Assembly: GCA_022562155.1 (NCBI GenBank)
Contig: JADFPV010000009.1
Coordinates: forward strand, 1 to 48,893
DNA: 48,893 nucleotides
Source of the DNA: Chloroflexota bacterium
GTDB taxonomy: Bacteria; Chloroflexota; Dehalococcoidia; DSTF01; RBG-16-68-14
Reading direction: 5' to 3'
A program made the position numbers and the translations under genes. Numbering within the stretch: position 1 is the stretch's first letter; every line of letters starts with the position of its first letter. Of this stretch, positions 8,877-16,914 are shown in pieces. The notes beneath the pieces are model-generated. The model saw only the letters and a program-made list of their open reading frames with translations. It was not told the origin of the DNA and ran no database searches.

Positions 8877-8904
8877 ACGTGATGCAACACAAACGTGATG
8901 CAAC
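8877..8904 (+). promoter_or_regulatory. Tandem ACGTGATGCAAC repeats, possible AraC-type operator
   Basis: The 12-base word ACGTGATGCAAC occurs at 8877-8888 and again at 8893-8904, 16 bases apart start to start. The pair lies 21 bases before the NmrA gene start and inside the gap to the divergent AraC gene. Direct half-sites are the usual layout of AraC-type operators. The assignment to this regulator is inferred from position. Confidence 0.45.
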
Positions 8905-8925
8905 GCTAACAAGGAGGTGTACACG

Positions 8926-9813
8926 ATGAGCGAGAACAAAGACGGAAACGCTGGCGTCACCCTGATTGTCGGCGGCACGGGCAAGACGGGGCGCCGCGTC
9001 GCGCAGCGACTCACCGCGCGCGGCCTGCCTGTGAGGATCGGTTCGCGGTCTGGCGAACCGCCGTTCGATTGGGAAGACGCGACCACCTGGGCGCCTGCAG
9101 TGAGGGGTGTTGAGTCGGCGTACGTAACCTACTACCCGGACCTCGGATTCGCCGGAGCTGCAGAAAAGGTGCGTTCCTTCGCCCGTACCGCGGTGGAGAA
9201 CGGTGTCCACCGCCTGGTCCTTCTGTCCGGTCGGAACGAGGCGGGTGCGCTGCTCGGCGAACAGGCAATTCAGGAGTCCGGCGCCGAGTGGACGCTCGTG
9301 CGGGCGAGCATGTTTGCACAGAATTTCAGCGAATACTTTCTACTCGAAGGTGTACTTGCTGGCGAGGTCGCTCTTCCAGCCGGGGACGTGAAGGAGCCAT
9401 TTATTGATGTCGATGACATCGCCGACGTCGTGGTAGCGGCCCTGACCGGGCCGGGTCATACCGACAAGCTCTATGAGGTGACCGGCCCGCGCCTCCTGAC
9501 ATTCGCGGAGGCGGTCGCCGAGATCTCGCAGGCGACTGGGCGGGAGATTCGCTACGTGCCCGTCAGCCCGGAGGATTACCTGTCCGGGATGATCGCGGGC
9601 GGCGTACCCGCCGACTTTGCGAAGGACTTGACCGACTTGTTCAGCGAGGTCCTGGACGGCCGCAGCTCATACCTGTCGGACGGTGTGAAACGCGCTCTCG
9701 GACGCGAGCCCAAGGACTTCAGCGACTTCGCGCAGGAGACCGCGGCAAGCGCTATATGGGGACCGGCGGCTGACCGCGTCGGCGCCGTCTCGGGGAGTCA
9801 GAACAATGGATGA
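8926..9813 (+). CDS. NmrA-family NAD(P)-binding protein
   Basis: The 295-residue protein has an N-terminal Rossmann fold with VGGTGKTGRRVAQRL, the GxxGxxG-like nucleotide motif of atypical SDR/NmrA proteins, and the expected later segments (LSGRNEAG, PFIDVDDIADVV). Members bind NAD(P)H and act as reductases or redox sensors; the substrate cannot be told from sequence. AAGGAGG at 8911-8917 is 8 bases before the ATG at 8926. A GTG four codons-frame upstream overlaps that site and is unlikely. It overlaps the next gene by 8 bases and probably shares its transcript. Confidence 0.9.
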   Translation: MSENKDGNAGVTLIVGGTGKTGRRVAQRLTARGLPVRIGSRSGEPPFDWEDATTWAPAVRGVESAYVTYYPDLGFAGAAEKVRSFARTAVENGVHRLVLLSGRNEAGALLGEQAIQESGAEWTLVRASMFAQNFSEYFLLEGVLAGEVALPAGDVKEPFIDVDDIADVVVAALTGPGHTDKLYEVTGPRLLTFAEAVAEISQATGREIRYVPVSPEDYLSGMIAGGVPADFAKDLTDLFSEVLDGRSSYLSDGVKRALGREPKDFSDFAQETAASAIWGPAADRVGAVSGSQNNG

Positions 9814-10288
9814 TACGCTCCTCGTTTTGACGATCGTAGCAGCCATCGGCTGTGGGCTGCTGGCCGGAATTGTCTACGCATTCTCTAGCGCCATCATGAA
9901 GTCTTTGGGCCTCCTCCCGGCGACGCAGGGCATTGCCGCCATGCAGTCCATCAACGTCACGGTGATCAATCCATGGTTCATGGGAGCGTTCTTCGGTCCG
10001 GTGCCGATCTGTGTCGCTGTGGTCGTCTTATCGGTGCTCGAATGGGAAGAACCGGCGGTGTTCTATCAGCTCGCGGGCAGCGCCCTCTACCTGGTAGGTG
10101 CCGTCCTCGTGACGATTGCCTTCAACGTGCCGCGCAACGACGCGCTGGCGGCCGTCGACCCGGGAAGCGCCGACGGCGAGACTTACTGGCGCCGCTACCT
10201 CGCAGAGTGGACGCTATGGAACCATGTGCGGACCGCCGCGGCACTCGCGGCCGCCGCGCTGCTCACAATCGCTCTAACCCAAGGCTGA
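9806..10288 (+). CDS. DUF1772 / anthrone-oxygenase-family membrane protein
   Basis: The 160-residue protein has four predicted membrane helices and the family signature FNVPRNDAL followed by W..Y...WT.WNHVR near the end. Some fungal and plant-like relatives are called anthrone oxygenases, but bacterial function is not established. Its ATG at 9806 lies inside the end of the NmrA gene, so the two are translationally coupled. The AraC-NmrA-DUF1772 arrangement suggests joint regulation. Confidence 0.85.
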   Translation: MDDTLLVLTIVAAIGCGLLAGIVYAFSSAIMKSLGLLPATQGIAAMQSINVTVINPWFMGAFFGPVPICVAVVVLSVLEWEEPAVFYQLAGSALYLVGAVLVTIAFNVPRNDALAAVDPGSADGETYWRRYLAEWTLWNHVRTAAALAAAALLTIALTQG

Positions 10289-10314
10289 CTGACAATCTGC
10301 GTGAAAGACGAACG

Positions 10315-10344
10315 CGGCAGACCCCGGTTCAACGGGGTCTGCCG
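10315..10344 (-). terminator. Perfect 12-bp hairpin downstream of tRNA-Glu
   Basis: CGGCAGACCCCG at 10315-10326 pairs with CGGGGTCTGCCG at 10333-10344 around the loop GTTCAA. It lies 12 bases beyond the encoded CCA of the minus-strand tRNA-Glu and after the stop of the plus-strand DUF1772 gene, so it could end transcription from either side. It has no long T tract. Confidence 0.55.
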
Positions 10345-10358
10345 TATCTGGAAGTTGG

Positions 10359-10432
10359 TAGCGCATGCGGGATTCGAACCCGCGATCTCTGCCTTGAGAG
10401 GGCAGTGTCCTGGGCCACTAGACGAATGCGCC
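10359..10432 (-). tRNA. tRNA-Glu (CUC)
   Basis: The minus strand folds as a standard tRNA. The 5' end is GGCGCATTCGTC, the anticodon arm is CTGCC-CTCTCAA-GGCAG with anticodon CUC, and the T arm contains GGGTTCGAATCCC. The acceptor pairs GGCGCAT with ATGCGCT (a G-U first pair), discriminator A, and a CCA is encoded at 10358-10356. Confidence 0.95.
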
Positions 10433-10479
10433 ACGGTTGTTCGGTCTGCTGCGAGACCGAGATACCCTTACGTACATGG

Positions 10480-10550
10480 CTGGGGATGGAGGACTCGAAC
10501 CCCCACTTACGGAACCAGAATCCGCTGTCCTACCATTAGACGAATCCCCA
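10480..10550 (-). tRNA. tRNA-Gln (CUG)
   Basis: The minus strand begins TGGGGATTCGTC, has the anticodon arm GCGGA-TTCTGGT-TCCGT with anticodon CUG, and ends with acceptor strand ATCCCCA, discriminator G and an encoded CCA at 10479-10477. A U1-A72 pair is typical of glutamine tRNAs. The gap to tRNA-Glu is 44 bases and contains an inverted repeat (TCGGTCT/AGACCGA at 10441-10460). The two are probably co-transcribed. Confidence 0.95.
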
Positions 10551-10573
10551 TGGTCGAAACGAGGATACCATAG

Positions 10574-10607
10574 GGCGTAGCTTCCAGCTACGCCTTGGAA
10601 GCTACGC
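10574..10607 (-). repeat. Overlapping alternative inverted repeats after hyuB
   Basis: GGCGTAG at 10574-10580 can pair with CTACGCC at 10588-10594, while GCGTAGCTTCC at 10575-10585 can instead pair with GGAAGCTACGC at 10597-10607. The two folds exclude each other. The element lies 28 bases after the hyuB stop and 24 bases before the tRNA-Gln start, so it may be a hyuB terminator. Confidence 0.45.
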
Positions 10608-10634
10608 ACGCAGCTTCGGCTCCTCTTAAGGTTG

Positions 10635-12230
10635 CTACCGTTGCTTCTTGCCTGTCTTGGTTCGACTGCGGCCCCAGCCGCCGCCACCCGGCGTTTCGAT
10701 GCGTAAGCGAGCGCCCTTCTGCACCGAGAACGAGCGTTTCGATGGCAACGCGCGCCGCTTGCCGCCAGGCTCGATGAGCGTGTCGCGGCCCGGTTTGCCG
10801 TCCGTGCCGGCGCGCAGGCCCCACGCGCCGCGCTTCCGGCGTTCGCCTACGATAGTCACCTGCGCTGGCGAGACGAACTCGTACTCGCGCACCAGGCCGT
10901 CGCCGCCGGCGTTGCGCCCGGAACCGCCGGAACGCCGGCGTATCGAGTACTCGCGGACGCGGAACGGGTAGCTCAGCTCCAGCGCCTCGACAGGCGTGTT
11001 CATCGTGTTCGTCATGTGCGTGTGCAGTGCGGAGAGCGCGTTGTCCGACGGGCCTGCACCTGCGCCTCCCCCGAGCGTCTCGTAGTAGGCGAACGGCCGG
11101 TCTCGTTCGTCGTCGTGGCCGCCGATGGTGACGTTGTTCATCGTACCCGCGCTTGCGGCCGGGATGCGGTCGGGTAGGGCCTTCGCCAGCGCGCCGAGCA
11201 CGACGTCGACGATGCGCTGCGAAGTTTCGACGTTGCCGGCCGAGACGGCGCGCGGGGGCGTCGCGTTGACGACGCTCGCCTCGGGCAGCGTGAGCGAGAT
11301 CGGGCGCAGGCAGCCGTCGTTGGTCGGCGCGTCTTCGTCGAGCAGGCAGCGCACAACGTAGTAGACGGCCGATCGCGTGACCGCCGCGACCGCGTTCACC
11401 GAGGTTGGCCGTTCCGGTGCGCTGCCGGTGAAGTCGAAGTGCAGCCTGCCGCCGCGCGACCTGAGCCGCAGCCGTATCGGGACCAGGTCATCGCTCTCGC
11501 CGTCGTCGTCGAGGAAGTCCTCGAATGCGTACTCACCGTTTGGAATCTGACGGATGGCCGCGCGCGTGAGCCGCTCCGCGTAGTCCTGCAGGGCCACCAT
11601 CTGCCGCGCGACATCGCGCTGCCCGTAGCGGTCGACCAGCTCCAGCAGCCGCGCTTCTCCGGTGCGGTGCGCCGAGAGCTGCGCGTCGAGGTCGCCTAGG
11701 CGCTCGTCGGGCGTGCGCACGTTGCGTAGCAGCAGCGATAGCGCTTCCTCGTTGCGCTTGCCCCTGCGTAGGAGGTGCAGCGGCGGGATAATCAGGCCCT
11801 CCTGGTACAGCTCCGACGCCAGCGGCATCGAGCCCGGCGCCATCCCGCCGACGTCGGCGTGGTGGGCGCGGCTGACGAGGTACCCGACCAGTTGCGATTT
11901 CGCGAAGACGGGCGAGACCATCGTGATGTCCGGCAGGTGCGTACCGCCGAGGTAGGGGTCGTTGAGGATGATCACGTCGCCAGGCGCGAATGGCGCGAGC
12001 GGCATCGCTGCCTCGACCGACATCGGCATCGCGCCCAGATGCACCGGGATGTGCGCGGCCTGCGCGACGAGCTTGCCCTTAGCGTCGAACACGGCGCAGG
12101 AGTAGTCCTTGCGCTCCTTGATGTTCGGCGAGTGGGCCGTGCGGCCGAGCGTCACGCCCATCTCCTCAGCCACCGACGCGAACAGCGCGTCGAACACGGC
12201 TAGGGCGGTGGGGTCGCTATGCGCCGTCAC
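10635..12230 (-). CDS. hyuB: Hydantoinase B / 5-oxoprolinase beta-type subunit
   Basis: The 531-residue protein matches the HyuB family, with the N-terminal run [21 protein letters not shown], the HLGAMPMSV segment and the [17 protein letters not shown] motif. With HyuA it forms an ATP-dependent amidohydrolase acting on cyclic imides, 5-oxoproline or similar compounds, or an acetone-carboxylase-like enzyme. The GTG start at 12230 overlaps the previous gene's stop by 4 bases (GTGA) and has GGAGGA just upstream. The frame is open further upstream, but that part has no family similarity. A lipoprotein gene separates it from hyuA. Confidence 0.92.
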   Translation of the reverse strand: MTAHSDPTALAVFDALFASVAEEMGVTLGRTAHSPNIKERKDYSCAVFDAKGKLVAQAAHIPVHLGAMPMSVEAAMPLAPFAPGDVIILNDPYLGGTHLPDITMVSPVFAKSQLVGYLVSRAHHADVGGMAPGSMPLASELYQEGLIIPPLHLLRRGKRNEEALSLLLRNVRTPDERLGDLDAQLSAHRTGEARLLELVDRYGQRDVARQMVALQDYAERLTRAAIRQIPNGEYAFEDFLDDDGESDDLVPIRLRLRSRGGRLHFDFTGSAPERPTSVNAVAAVTRSAVYYVVRCLLDEDAPTNDGCLRPISLTLPEASVVNATPPRAVSAGNVETSQRIVDVVLGALAKALPDRIPAASAGTMNNVTIGGHDDERDRPFAYYETLGGGAGAGPSDNALSALHTHMTNTMNTPVEALELSYPFRVREYSIRRRSGGSGRNAGGDGLVREYEFVSPAQVTIVGERRKRGAWGLRAGTDGKPGRDTLIEPGGKRRALPSKRSFSVQKGARLRIETPGGGGWGRSRTKTGKKQR

Positions 12231-13150
12231 TCCGCGTCCTCCAAGATTTCTGGCGCCTCCAGCGAGACGCCGTTGAAATCGGAGTAGTCGATCGTCATCG
12301 GCTCGGGGAGGCCGCCATCTTCGAACGGTCCGGTGATTGTGATTCGATGCAGGCGTCCATCCTCTGGCGAAATCCAGACATCGACGGTCGGAGGATTCTC
12401 GTCCTGAAAGGCCACGTTGTCTTGCCGTTCCAACGTCTCCTCGAAGCTCAGGTCGCGGCACGTGAAGGTGTCTCCTTCTACGTTCATGGGGACGCCTCCG
12501 GAGCTGCATTGCGTCGAAAAGGTTGTGATGCCGAGCGGCTCTAGCAGGCGACGCTGGTTCTCCAGCACGGCGCGTAGCAGGTTCAATTTGCCGCGAATGA
12601 GTACGGTCTCCACGCCCGCGATCCGCACAAGCTCTACAGACTCCGCGTCGTCGATCATCTTCAGCGCTACGATTGGCCACTGAGGCAGGTAGCTCGGTGA
12701 CGGGCCGAACACGAGCAATTCGGGGCGCGCTTCTCGCTCCCAGTCGCCGCAGTGGTCTCCGTCGCCGTCGCATTCACGGCTGTACGCAAAATCCCCCACG
12801 TAGAGCCCTTCGAAGCGTGATCGCTTTGTGATCGACGTCAATACGATCGTACAGGTTCCACCGTGGCCGCGGGTTTCGCAGACCTCCTTCTCCGCGCCTT
12901 CCACGCTATGTAGTAAGACGCGATAGCTGTCGGGTCGCACGACGTCAAACTCCCAGACGTGTTCCTCACGCACGTCCTCAGGGTGCGCCGTGATCGTGAA
13001 GCGCACATGGTAGGAGTCGAGCTCGTTCATGACACCGGTCGATCTGTTCAAGACCTCCCCACCATCGAGATCCAGGTCGGCTAAGTCCCGCTTGGAGCCG
13101 CAAGCGATCGCGACCAGAGCCAAGGCCACGACAGCCATAGCGAGCCTCAT
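12227..13150 (-). CDS. LppX/LolA-like lipoprotein inside the hyu operon
   Basis: The 307-residue protein starts with a short lipoprotein signal, MRLAMAVVALALVAIAC, with Cys17 as the lipidated residue. The mature part is mixed beta strand, has paired cysteines, and contains repeated phrases about a proband in a beta half-barrel (for example VWEFDVVRPDSYRVLL and VDVWISPEDGRLHRITITG). This is the pattern of LppX/LprG/LolA-like lipid carriers. Family membership is inferred from the pattern. It overlaps both hyuA (ATGA at its start) and hyuB (GTGA at its end), so it is made with them. Confidence 0.8.
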   Translation of the reverse strand: MRLAMAVVALALVAIACGSKRDLADLDLDGGEVLNRSTGVMNELDSYHVRFTITAHPEDVREEHVWEFDVVRPDSYRVLLHSVEGAEKEVCETRGHGGTCTIVLTSITKRSRFEGLYVGDFAYSRECDGDGDHCGDWEREARPELLVFGPSPSYLPQWPIVALKMIDDAESVELVRIAGVETVLIRGKLNLLRAVLENQRRLLEPLGITTFSTQCSSGGVPMNVEGDTFTCRDLSFEETLERQDNVAFQDENPPTVDVWISPEDGRLHRITITGPFEDGGLPEPMTIDYSDFNGVSLEAPEILEDAE

Positions 13151-15156
13151 CGCTCTTGCTCCAGGATCAGGTTGCCGATGCGATCGACGCGCCCGTGCCA
13201 GCCCGGCGGTATGACCGTCGTCGCGTCTAGCTGCAGCACCAGCGCCGGGCCGCGCAGGCGGTCGCCCGACTTCAGTTCGCTGCGTTCGTAGAGCCACGTC
13301 TGCCGTTCTCGATCGAATCGCACGGGCACGCGTTCGATGCGGGGCGTCCGGCCACTCCCAGGGAGTGGCTTGCTCTTTCCACCGGAAAGAGCCCGGTCCA
13401 GTTTCACTGGGGCGCCCGGCGCCTCACCCCGCACGCGCGCCGACACGACTTCTACGGCGCGCGACGGATCGCTGTGTCCGTAGCGACGGCGGTGCATCGC
13501 GTGAAACGCCCGCGAGTAGGTCGTGGCCTTCGTGCTCGCGATCGGGACGGTCAGCTCGTAGGACTGTCCGGCGTAACGTAGGTCGAGCGAGCGCGAGATA
13601 CGCACGCGCCGCGTGTAGCCCTGCGACGCCAGTTCACGCTTCGCCTGCGACTCAAGCCTTTCGATCACCCGGTCGAGGCGACGCTGGAACGCGGCGCTCG
13701 TGTCGACTGTCGATAGCAGAGCCTGGACGTGGTCGGTCGTCACGGGCGCGGCAGCCATGCCGAAGGCCGAGAGCACGCCGGGGAAGGGCGGCACCAGCAC
13801 GCGCGGGATGCCTAGCGACTCTGCGAGCTGGCAAGCGTGCAGCGGGCCGGCGCCGCCGAACGCGACGAGCGTGAAGCGTCGCGGGTCGTGGCCGCGCTCG
13901 ACCGAGATCACGCGCAGCGCGCGCTCCATGCTCGCGTCGGCGACGCGCACGACGCTCCTTGCTGCCTCCTGCACATCGCCGCCGAATGAACGCGCCAGCG
14001 GCTTCAGGGAACGTCGTGCGGCCGCGACGGAAAGCTCCATCCTGCCCCCTAGGAAGCGATCTGGCCGCAGCCGCCCCAGCACCAGATGCGCGTCTGTCAC
14101 GGTCGGCTGCGTGCCCTTGCCGTAGCAGGCGGGCCCCGGATCGGCGCCCGCGCTCTCAGGGCCGACGCGAAGCGCGCCCCCCGCGTCGATCCGCGCGATC
14201 GACCCGCCGCCCGCGCCCACGGTGTGCACGTCGACGGTCGGGATGCGCAACGGCATGCCGTCGATGGTCGACTCGGACGTGAACGGCACAGAGCCGTCGC
14301 AGAGGCAGACGTCGGTCGACGTGCCGCCCATGTCGAGCGTGATGATGCGGTCTTGGCCGGCGGCCTTCGCGACTTGGAACGCGCCGGCGACGCCGCCTGC
14401 CGGCCCCGAGAGAACAGTTCGCACGGCCAGCGAGGCGGTGGCGCCCGTTCGCGCGCTGCCGCCGTTCGATTGCATGATGCGCAGCCCGCCTACCCCGCGC
14501 GACGCCAACCCCTCGCTCAGCCGCGAAAGATAGCGCTCGACGACCGGCGCGACGTAGGCGTTCAGCACCGTCGTGCTCGTTCGCTCGTACTCGCGATGCT
14601 CTGGCAGCACCTCGAACGATGCCGAGCATGCGATGCCGCGCTTGCGGGCAGCGTCGAGCACCATGCGCTCGTGCGCCGGGTTGAGGAACGAGAAGAGGAA
14701 GCACACGGCGAGGGAATCGATGCCGCGCTTGACGAGCTTGTCGAGCAGTTGTTCGACGTCTCGCTTGGATAGCTTCTCCAGCGTTTCGCCGTGGTGGTCC
14801 AGCCTCTCGTTCAGCTCAAATCTGCGTGTATCGGGAATGAGCGGTGGCGGCCTGTTCGGCTCCAAGTCGTAGAGCTTCGGGCGGGTCTGGCGGCCGATCG
14901 CCAGCACGTCGCGGAAGCCCTTGGTCGTGATCAGCGCCGTCTTGGCGCCTTTGCGCTCGAGCACCGCGTTCGTCGCCACCGTCGAGCCGTGGACGACCTC
15001 GTCGGGCGAGAAGCCTGCCTCATCCAGGCCGGCGAGCACGCCTCGTGAGGGGTCGTCGGGCGTGGACGGCCGCTTGTACACCGACAGCTCGCCGTCCTCC
15101 CAGAGCAGGAAGTCGGTGAACGTCCCACCGACGTCCACGCCCAGTACGGATGTCAT
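13147..15156 (-). CDS. hyuA: Hydantoinase A / 5-oxoprolinase alpha-type subunit
   Basis: The 669-residue protein is full length for HyuA. It begins with the nucleotide-binding GVDVGGTFTD and shows HGSTVATNAVLERKG, the LSGPAGGV motif, TLDMGGTSTDVCL and FGGAGPLHACQLAESLG. These are the actin-like ATPase motifs of the family. It acts with HyuB in ATP-dependent hydrolysis of a ring amide or in a related carboxylation. Substrate cannot be read from sequence. The start is 9 bases after a TATACT box, so the transcript has almost no leader. Confidence 0.95.
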   Translation of the reverse strand: MTSVLGVDVGGTFTDFLLWEDGELSVYKRPSTPDDPSRGVLAGLDEAGFSPDEVVHGSTVATNAVLERKGAKTALITTKGFRDVLAIGRQTRPKLYDLEPNRPPPLIPDTRRFELNERLDHHGETLEKLSKRDVEQLLDKLVKRGIDSLAVCFLFSFLNPAHERMVLDAARKRGIACSASFEVLPEHREYERTSTTVLNAYVAPVVERYLSRLSEGLASRGVGGLRIMQSNGGSARTGATASLAVRTVLSGPAGGVAGAFQVAKAAGQDRIITLDMGGTSTDVCLCDGSVPFTSESTIDGMPLRIPTVDVHTVGAGGGSIARIDAGGALRVGPESAGADPGPACYGKGTQPTVTDAHLVLGRLRPDRFLGGRMELSVAAARRSLKPLARSFGGDVQEAARSVVRVADASMERALRVISVERGHDPRRFTLVAFGGAGPLHACQLAESLGIPRVLVPPFPGVLSAFGMAAAPVTTDHVQALLSTVDTSAAFQRRLDRVIERLESQAKRELASQGYTRRVRISRSLDLRYAGQSYELTVPIASTKATTYSRAFHAMHRRRYGHSDPSRAVEVVSARVRGEAPGAPVKLDRALSGGKSKPLPGSGRTPRIERVPVRFDRERQTWLYERSELKSGDRLRGPALVLQLDATTVIPPGWHGRVDRIGNLILEQER

Positions 15157-15165
15157 GACGAGGAG

Positions 15166-15171
15166 AGTATA
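15166..15171 (-). promoter_or_regulatory. -10 box of the hyu operon, near-leaderless
   Basis: The minus strand reads TATACT at 15171-15166, with only 9 bases to the hyuA ATG at 15156. Transcription would start about 2 bases before the ATG. Confidence 0.5.
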
Positions 15172-15175
15172 CGAG

Positions 15176-15226
15176 GCGCGCCAATTGGGCGCGCAATGGC
15201 GATTCCCCGTGGCGCTTGCGCCACGG
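15176..15226 (-). terminator. Two hairpins between the hydrolase and hyuA genes
   Basis: CCGTGGCGC at 15207-15215 pairs with GCGCCACGG at 15218-15226, and GCGCGCC at 15176-15182 pairs with GGCGCGC at 15188-15194. They directly follow the minus-strand hydrolase stop at 15230 and precede the hyuA promoter, so they probably isolate the two operons. No T tract follows. Confidence 0.5.
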
Positions 15227-15229
15227 CCC

Positions 15230-16150
15230 CTAGGCAGGCGAGCGCCGGTTCAGGAAGTCGATCACCGTCTCCTTGAACGCCGGCGCTGACACGGTCGTCA
15301 GGTGGTCGGTGCCGGGGATCTTCGCCAGTTCAGCCGTCGGAATCGCGGCCGCGAGGGCATCCGGCGGCCCCACGAGGTCGTCGTTCTCGCCGTTGACGAC
15401 TAGCACCGGCAGCGTCACCTGGCCCAGCGCTTCGTCAGTAATCGTCTGCTGTGTCGACAGCATGTAGGCCGCCAGCGCTTCGTTGTCGTTGCCCAGTGCG
15501 TCCGCGAGTGTGCGAAAGCCGCGCGCGATCGGGCTCTCGATAGTCTCTGGGTCTTCGGCGAGCAGTGCCTCGGCGATTAGTGATCCGCCGCCGCCACCTC
15601 CGTCAGCTCCTCTGGCGAACTCGCCGATGCCGCCCAGCACGACCGATGAGAACCTGTCCGGGTTGTTGACGAGCAGGCGGAGCGAGATCCCCGCGCCCAT
15701 GGAGTAGCCAAACAGGTCGGCTCGCTCGATGCCAAGGTGATCCATCAGTCCGATGACGTCGTTGGGCATCGCGTCGTTTGCGTACGCTTCCGGTTCGTGC
15801 GGCTTGCCGCTCTCACCATGGCCGCGAGCATCGAGGCCGACGACTTGGCGGATGGGCGTCAGCTCGTCCACCCAGCCCGATGCTACCCAGTTCAGCTGGA
15901 AGTTCACGCTGAAGCCGTGGACCAGCACGATTGGGTAGCCTTCGCTGAACACCTCGTAGTGGATCGGCACGCCGTTCGAGTCGAACGTGCCGCTCGGCGG
16001 CGGCATCGTAGCTGTCGCGGCCGGTGGCGACGTGGAATCGCTCTCACACCCAACGAGCGCTGCGGCCGTCAGGCCGCCCGCCGCGAACAGCGTCGACTGC
16101 AGCATGCGACGTCGCGAGAGTCGCGTCGCGAGGCTCGGCACGGCGCGCAT
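15230..16150 (-). CDS. Alpha/beta hydrolase, Tat-type secreted lipoprotein
   Basis: The 306-residue protein starts with a twin-arginine-like leader (LSRRRMLQST) followed by a hydrophobic stretch and a lipobox ending at Cys34 (AALVGC). The mature part is an alpha/beta hydrolase with LVHGFSVNFQLNW, LDARGHGESGKP, nucleophile elbow GYSMG, GENDDLVG and TDHLT. It is a clear paralog of the gene just upstream (TFDS.GV.IHYEVF near the start, LFGYSMG, VVLGGIG, matching C-terminal RSPA). The paralog lacks any leader, so this copy appears to have gained export. The substrate is unknown. It follows its paralog by 2 bases. Confidence 0.9.
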   Translation of the reverse strand: MRAVPSLATRLSRRRMLQSTLFAAGGLTAAALVGCESDSTSPPAATATMPPPSGTFDSNGVPIHYEVFSEGYPIVLVHGFSVNFQLNWVASGWVDELTPIRQVVGLDARGHGESGKPHEPEAYANDAMPNDVIGLMDHLGIERADLFGYSMGAGISLRLLVNNPDRFSSVVLGGIGEFARGADGGGGGGSLIAEALLAEDPETIESPIARGFRTLADALGNDNEALAAYMLSTQQTITDEALGQVTLPVLVVNGENDDLVGPPDALAAAIPTAELAKIPGTDHLTTVSAPAFKETVIDFLNRRSPA

Positions 16151-16152
16151 TG

Positions 16153-16911
16153 TTATGCCGGAGAGCGCTCTTGCAGGAAGCGCACGACCGCATCTTTGAA
16201 GCGCTGGTCCGGCACAACGGTAAGGTGGTCCTTGTCTGGAACGGTAAGCAGCTCAGCACCTGGTATGGATGCCTGGAGGTCATCGGCGCTGCCCACTAGG
16301 TTGTCGTTCTCGCCGACGACGATCAGCACCGGCATGTCAACCTTCGCCAGGTCTTCGGCGCTCAGAGGCGTCCAGCTTCCCCGCGTCGACGCGGCGAGCG
16401 CCTTCAGGTCGGCCCCGGTCGCTTCGGCGAAGATGCGAAAGCCTTTCGCGATTCGGTCCTCGACCTGTGACTTGTCGTCGGCCAGCATCGCCTCCGCCAG
16501 GTGCGGTCGCCCGCCTCGTCGGGTGGCCAGTCGGTTACCGATGCCACCGAGGACAACCGAGCGGAACCGCTCAGGGTGCGTCGTCATGAGCCGGGTGCTG
16601 ATCCGGCCGCCCATCGAGTAGCCGAACAGGTCCGCTTTCTCGATATCGAGGTGGTCCATCAGCCGGATCACATCTTTCGGAACGTTGTCGCCGTAAGCCT
16701 CAGGATTGTACGGCTTTTCGCTCTCTCCATGGCCCCGGCAGTCAATCGCGATCACCTGTCGCAGCGGCAGGAGCGTGTCTACCCAGCCCGGGCGTACCCA
16801 ATTGCCGTCCAGGCTGCTCGCGAAGCCGTGCACGAGCAAAATCGGTCGCAGCTTCTCGTCGCCGAAGACTTCGTAGTGGATCTGGACGCCGCCGGAGTCG
16901 AACGTCGCCAC
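16153..16911 (-). CDS. Alpha/beta hydrolase, cytoplasmic paralog
   Basis: The 252-residue protein begins at a GTG three bases after the larE stop and has no signal peptide. It shows HGFASSLDGNW, IDCRGHGESEKP, GYSMGG with the nucleophile serine, GENDNLVGS as the acid region and the histidine in DKDHLTVV. These are the normal alpha/beta hydrolase parts. It ends RSPA like its exported paralog downstream. It sits in one operon with larE; what links it to nickel-pincer chemistry, if anything, is unknown. Confidence 0.9.
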   Translation of the reverse strand: MATFDSGGVQIHYEVFGDEKLRPILLVHGFASSLDGNWVRPGWVDTLLPLRQVIAIDCRGHGESEKPYNPEAYGDNVPKDVIRLMDHLDIEKADLFGYSMGGRISTRLMTTHPERFRSVVLGGIGNRLATRRGGRPHLAEAMLADDKSQVEDRIAKGFRIFAEATGADLKALAASTRGSWTPLSAEDLAKVDMPVLIVVGENDNLVGSADDLQASIPGAELLTVPDKDHLTVVPDQRFKDAVVRFLQERSPA

Positions 16912-16914
16912 GCT

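Noticed and set aside
8877-8904. CRISPR-like repeat
   Set aside because: There are only two 12-base copies with a 4-base gap and no cas genes.
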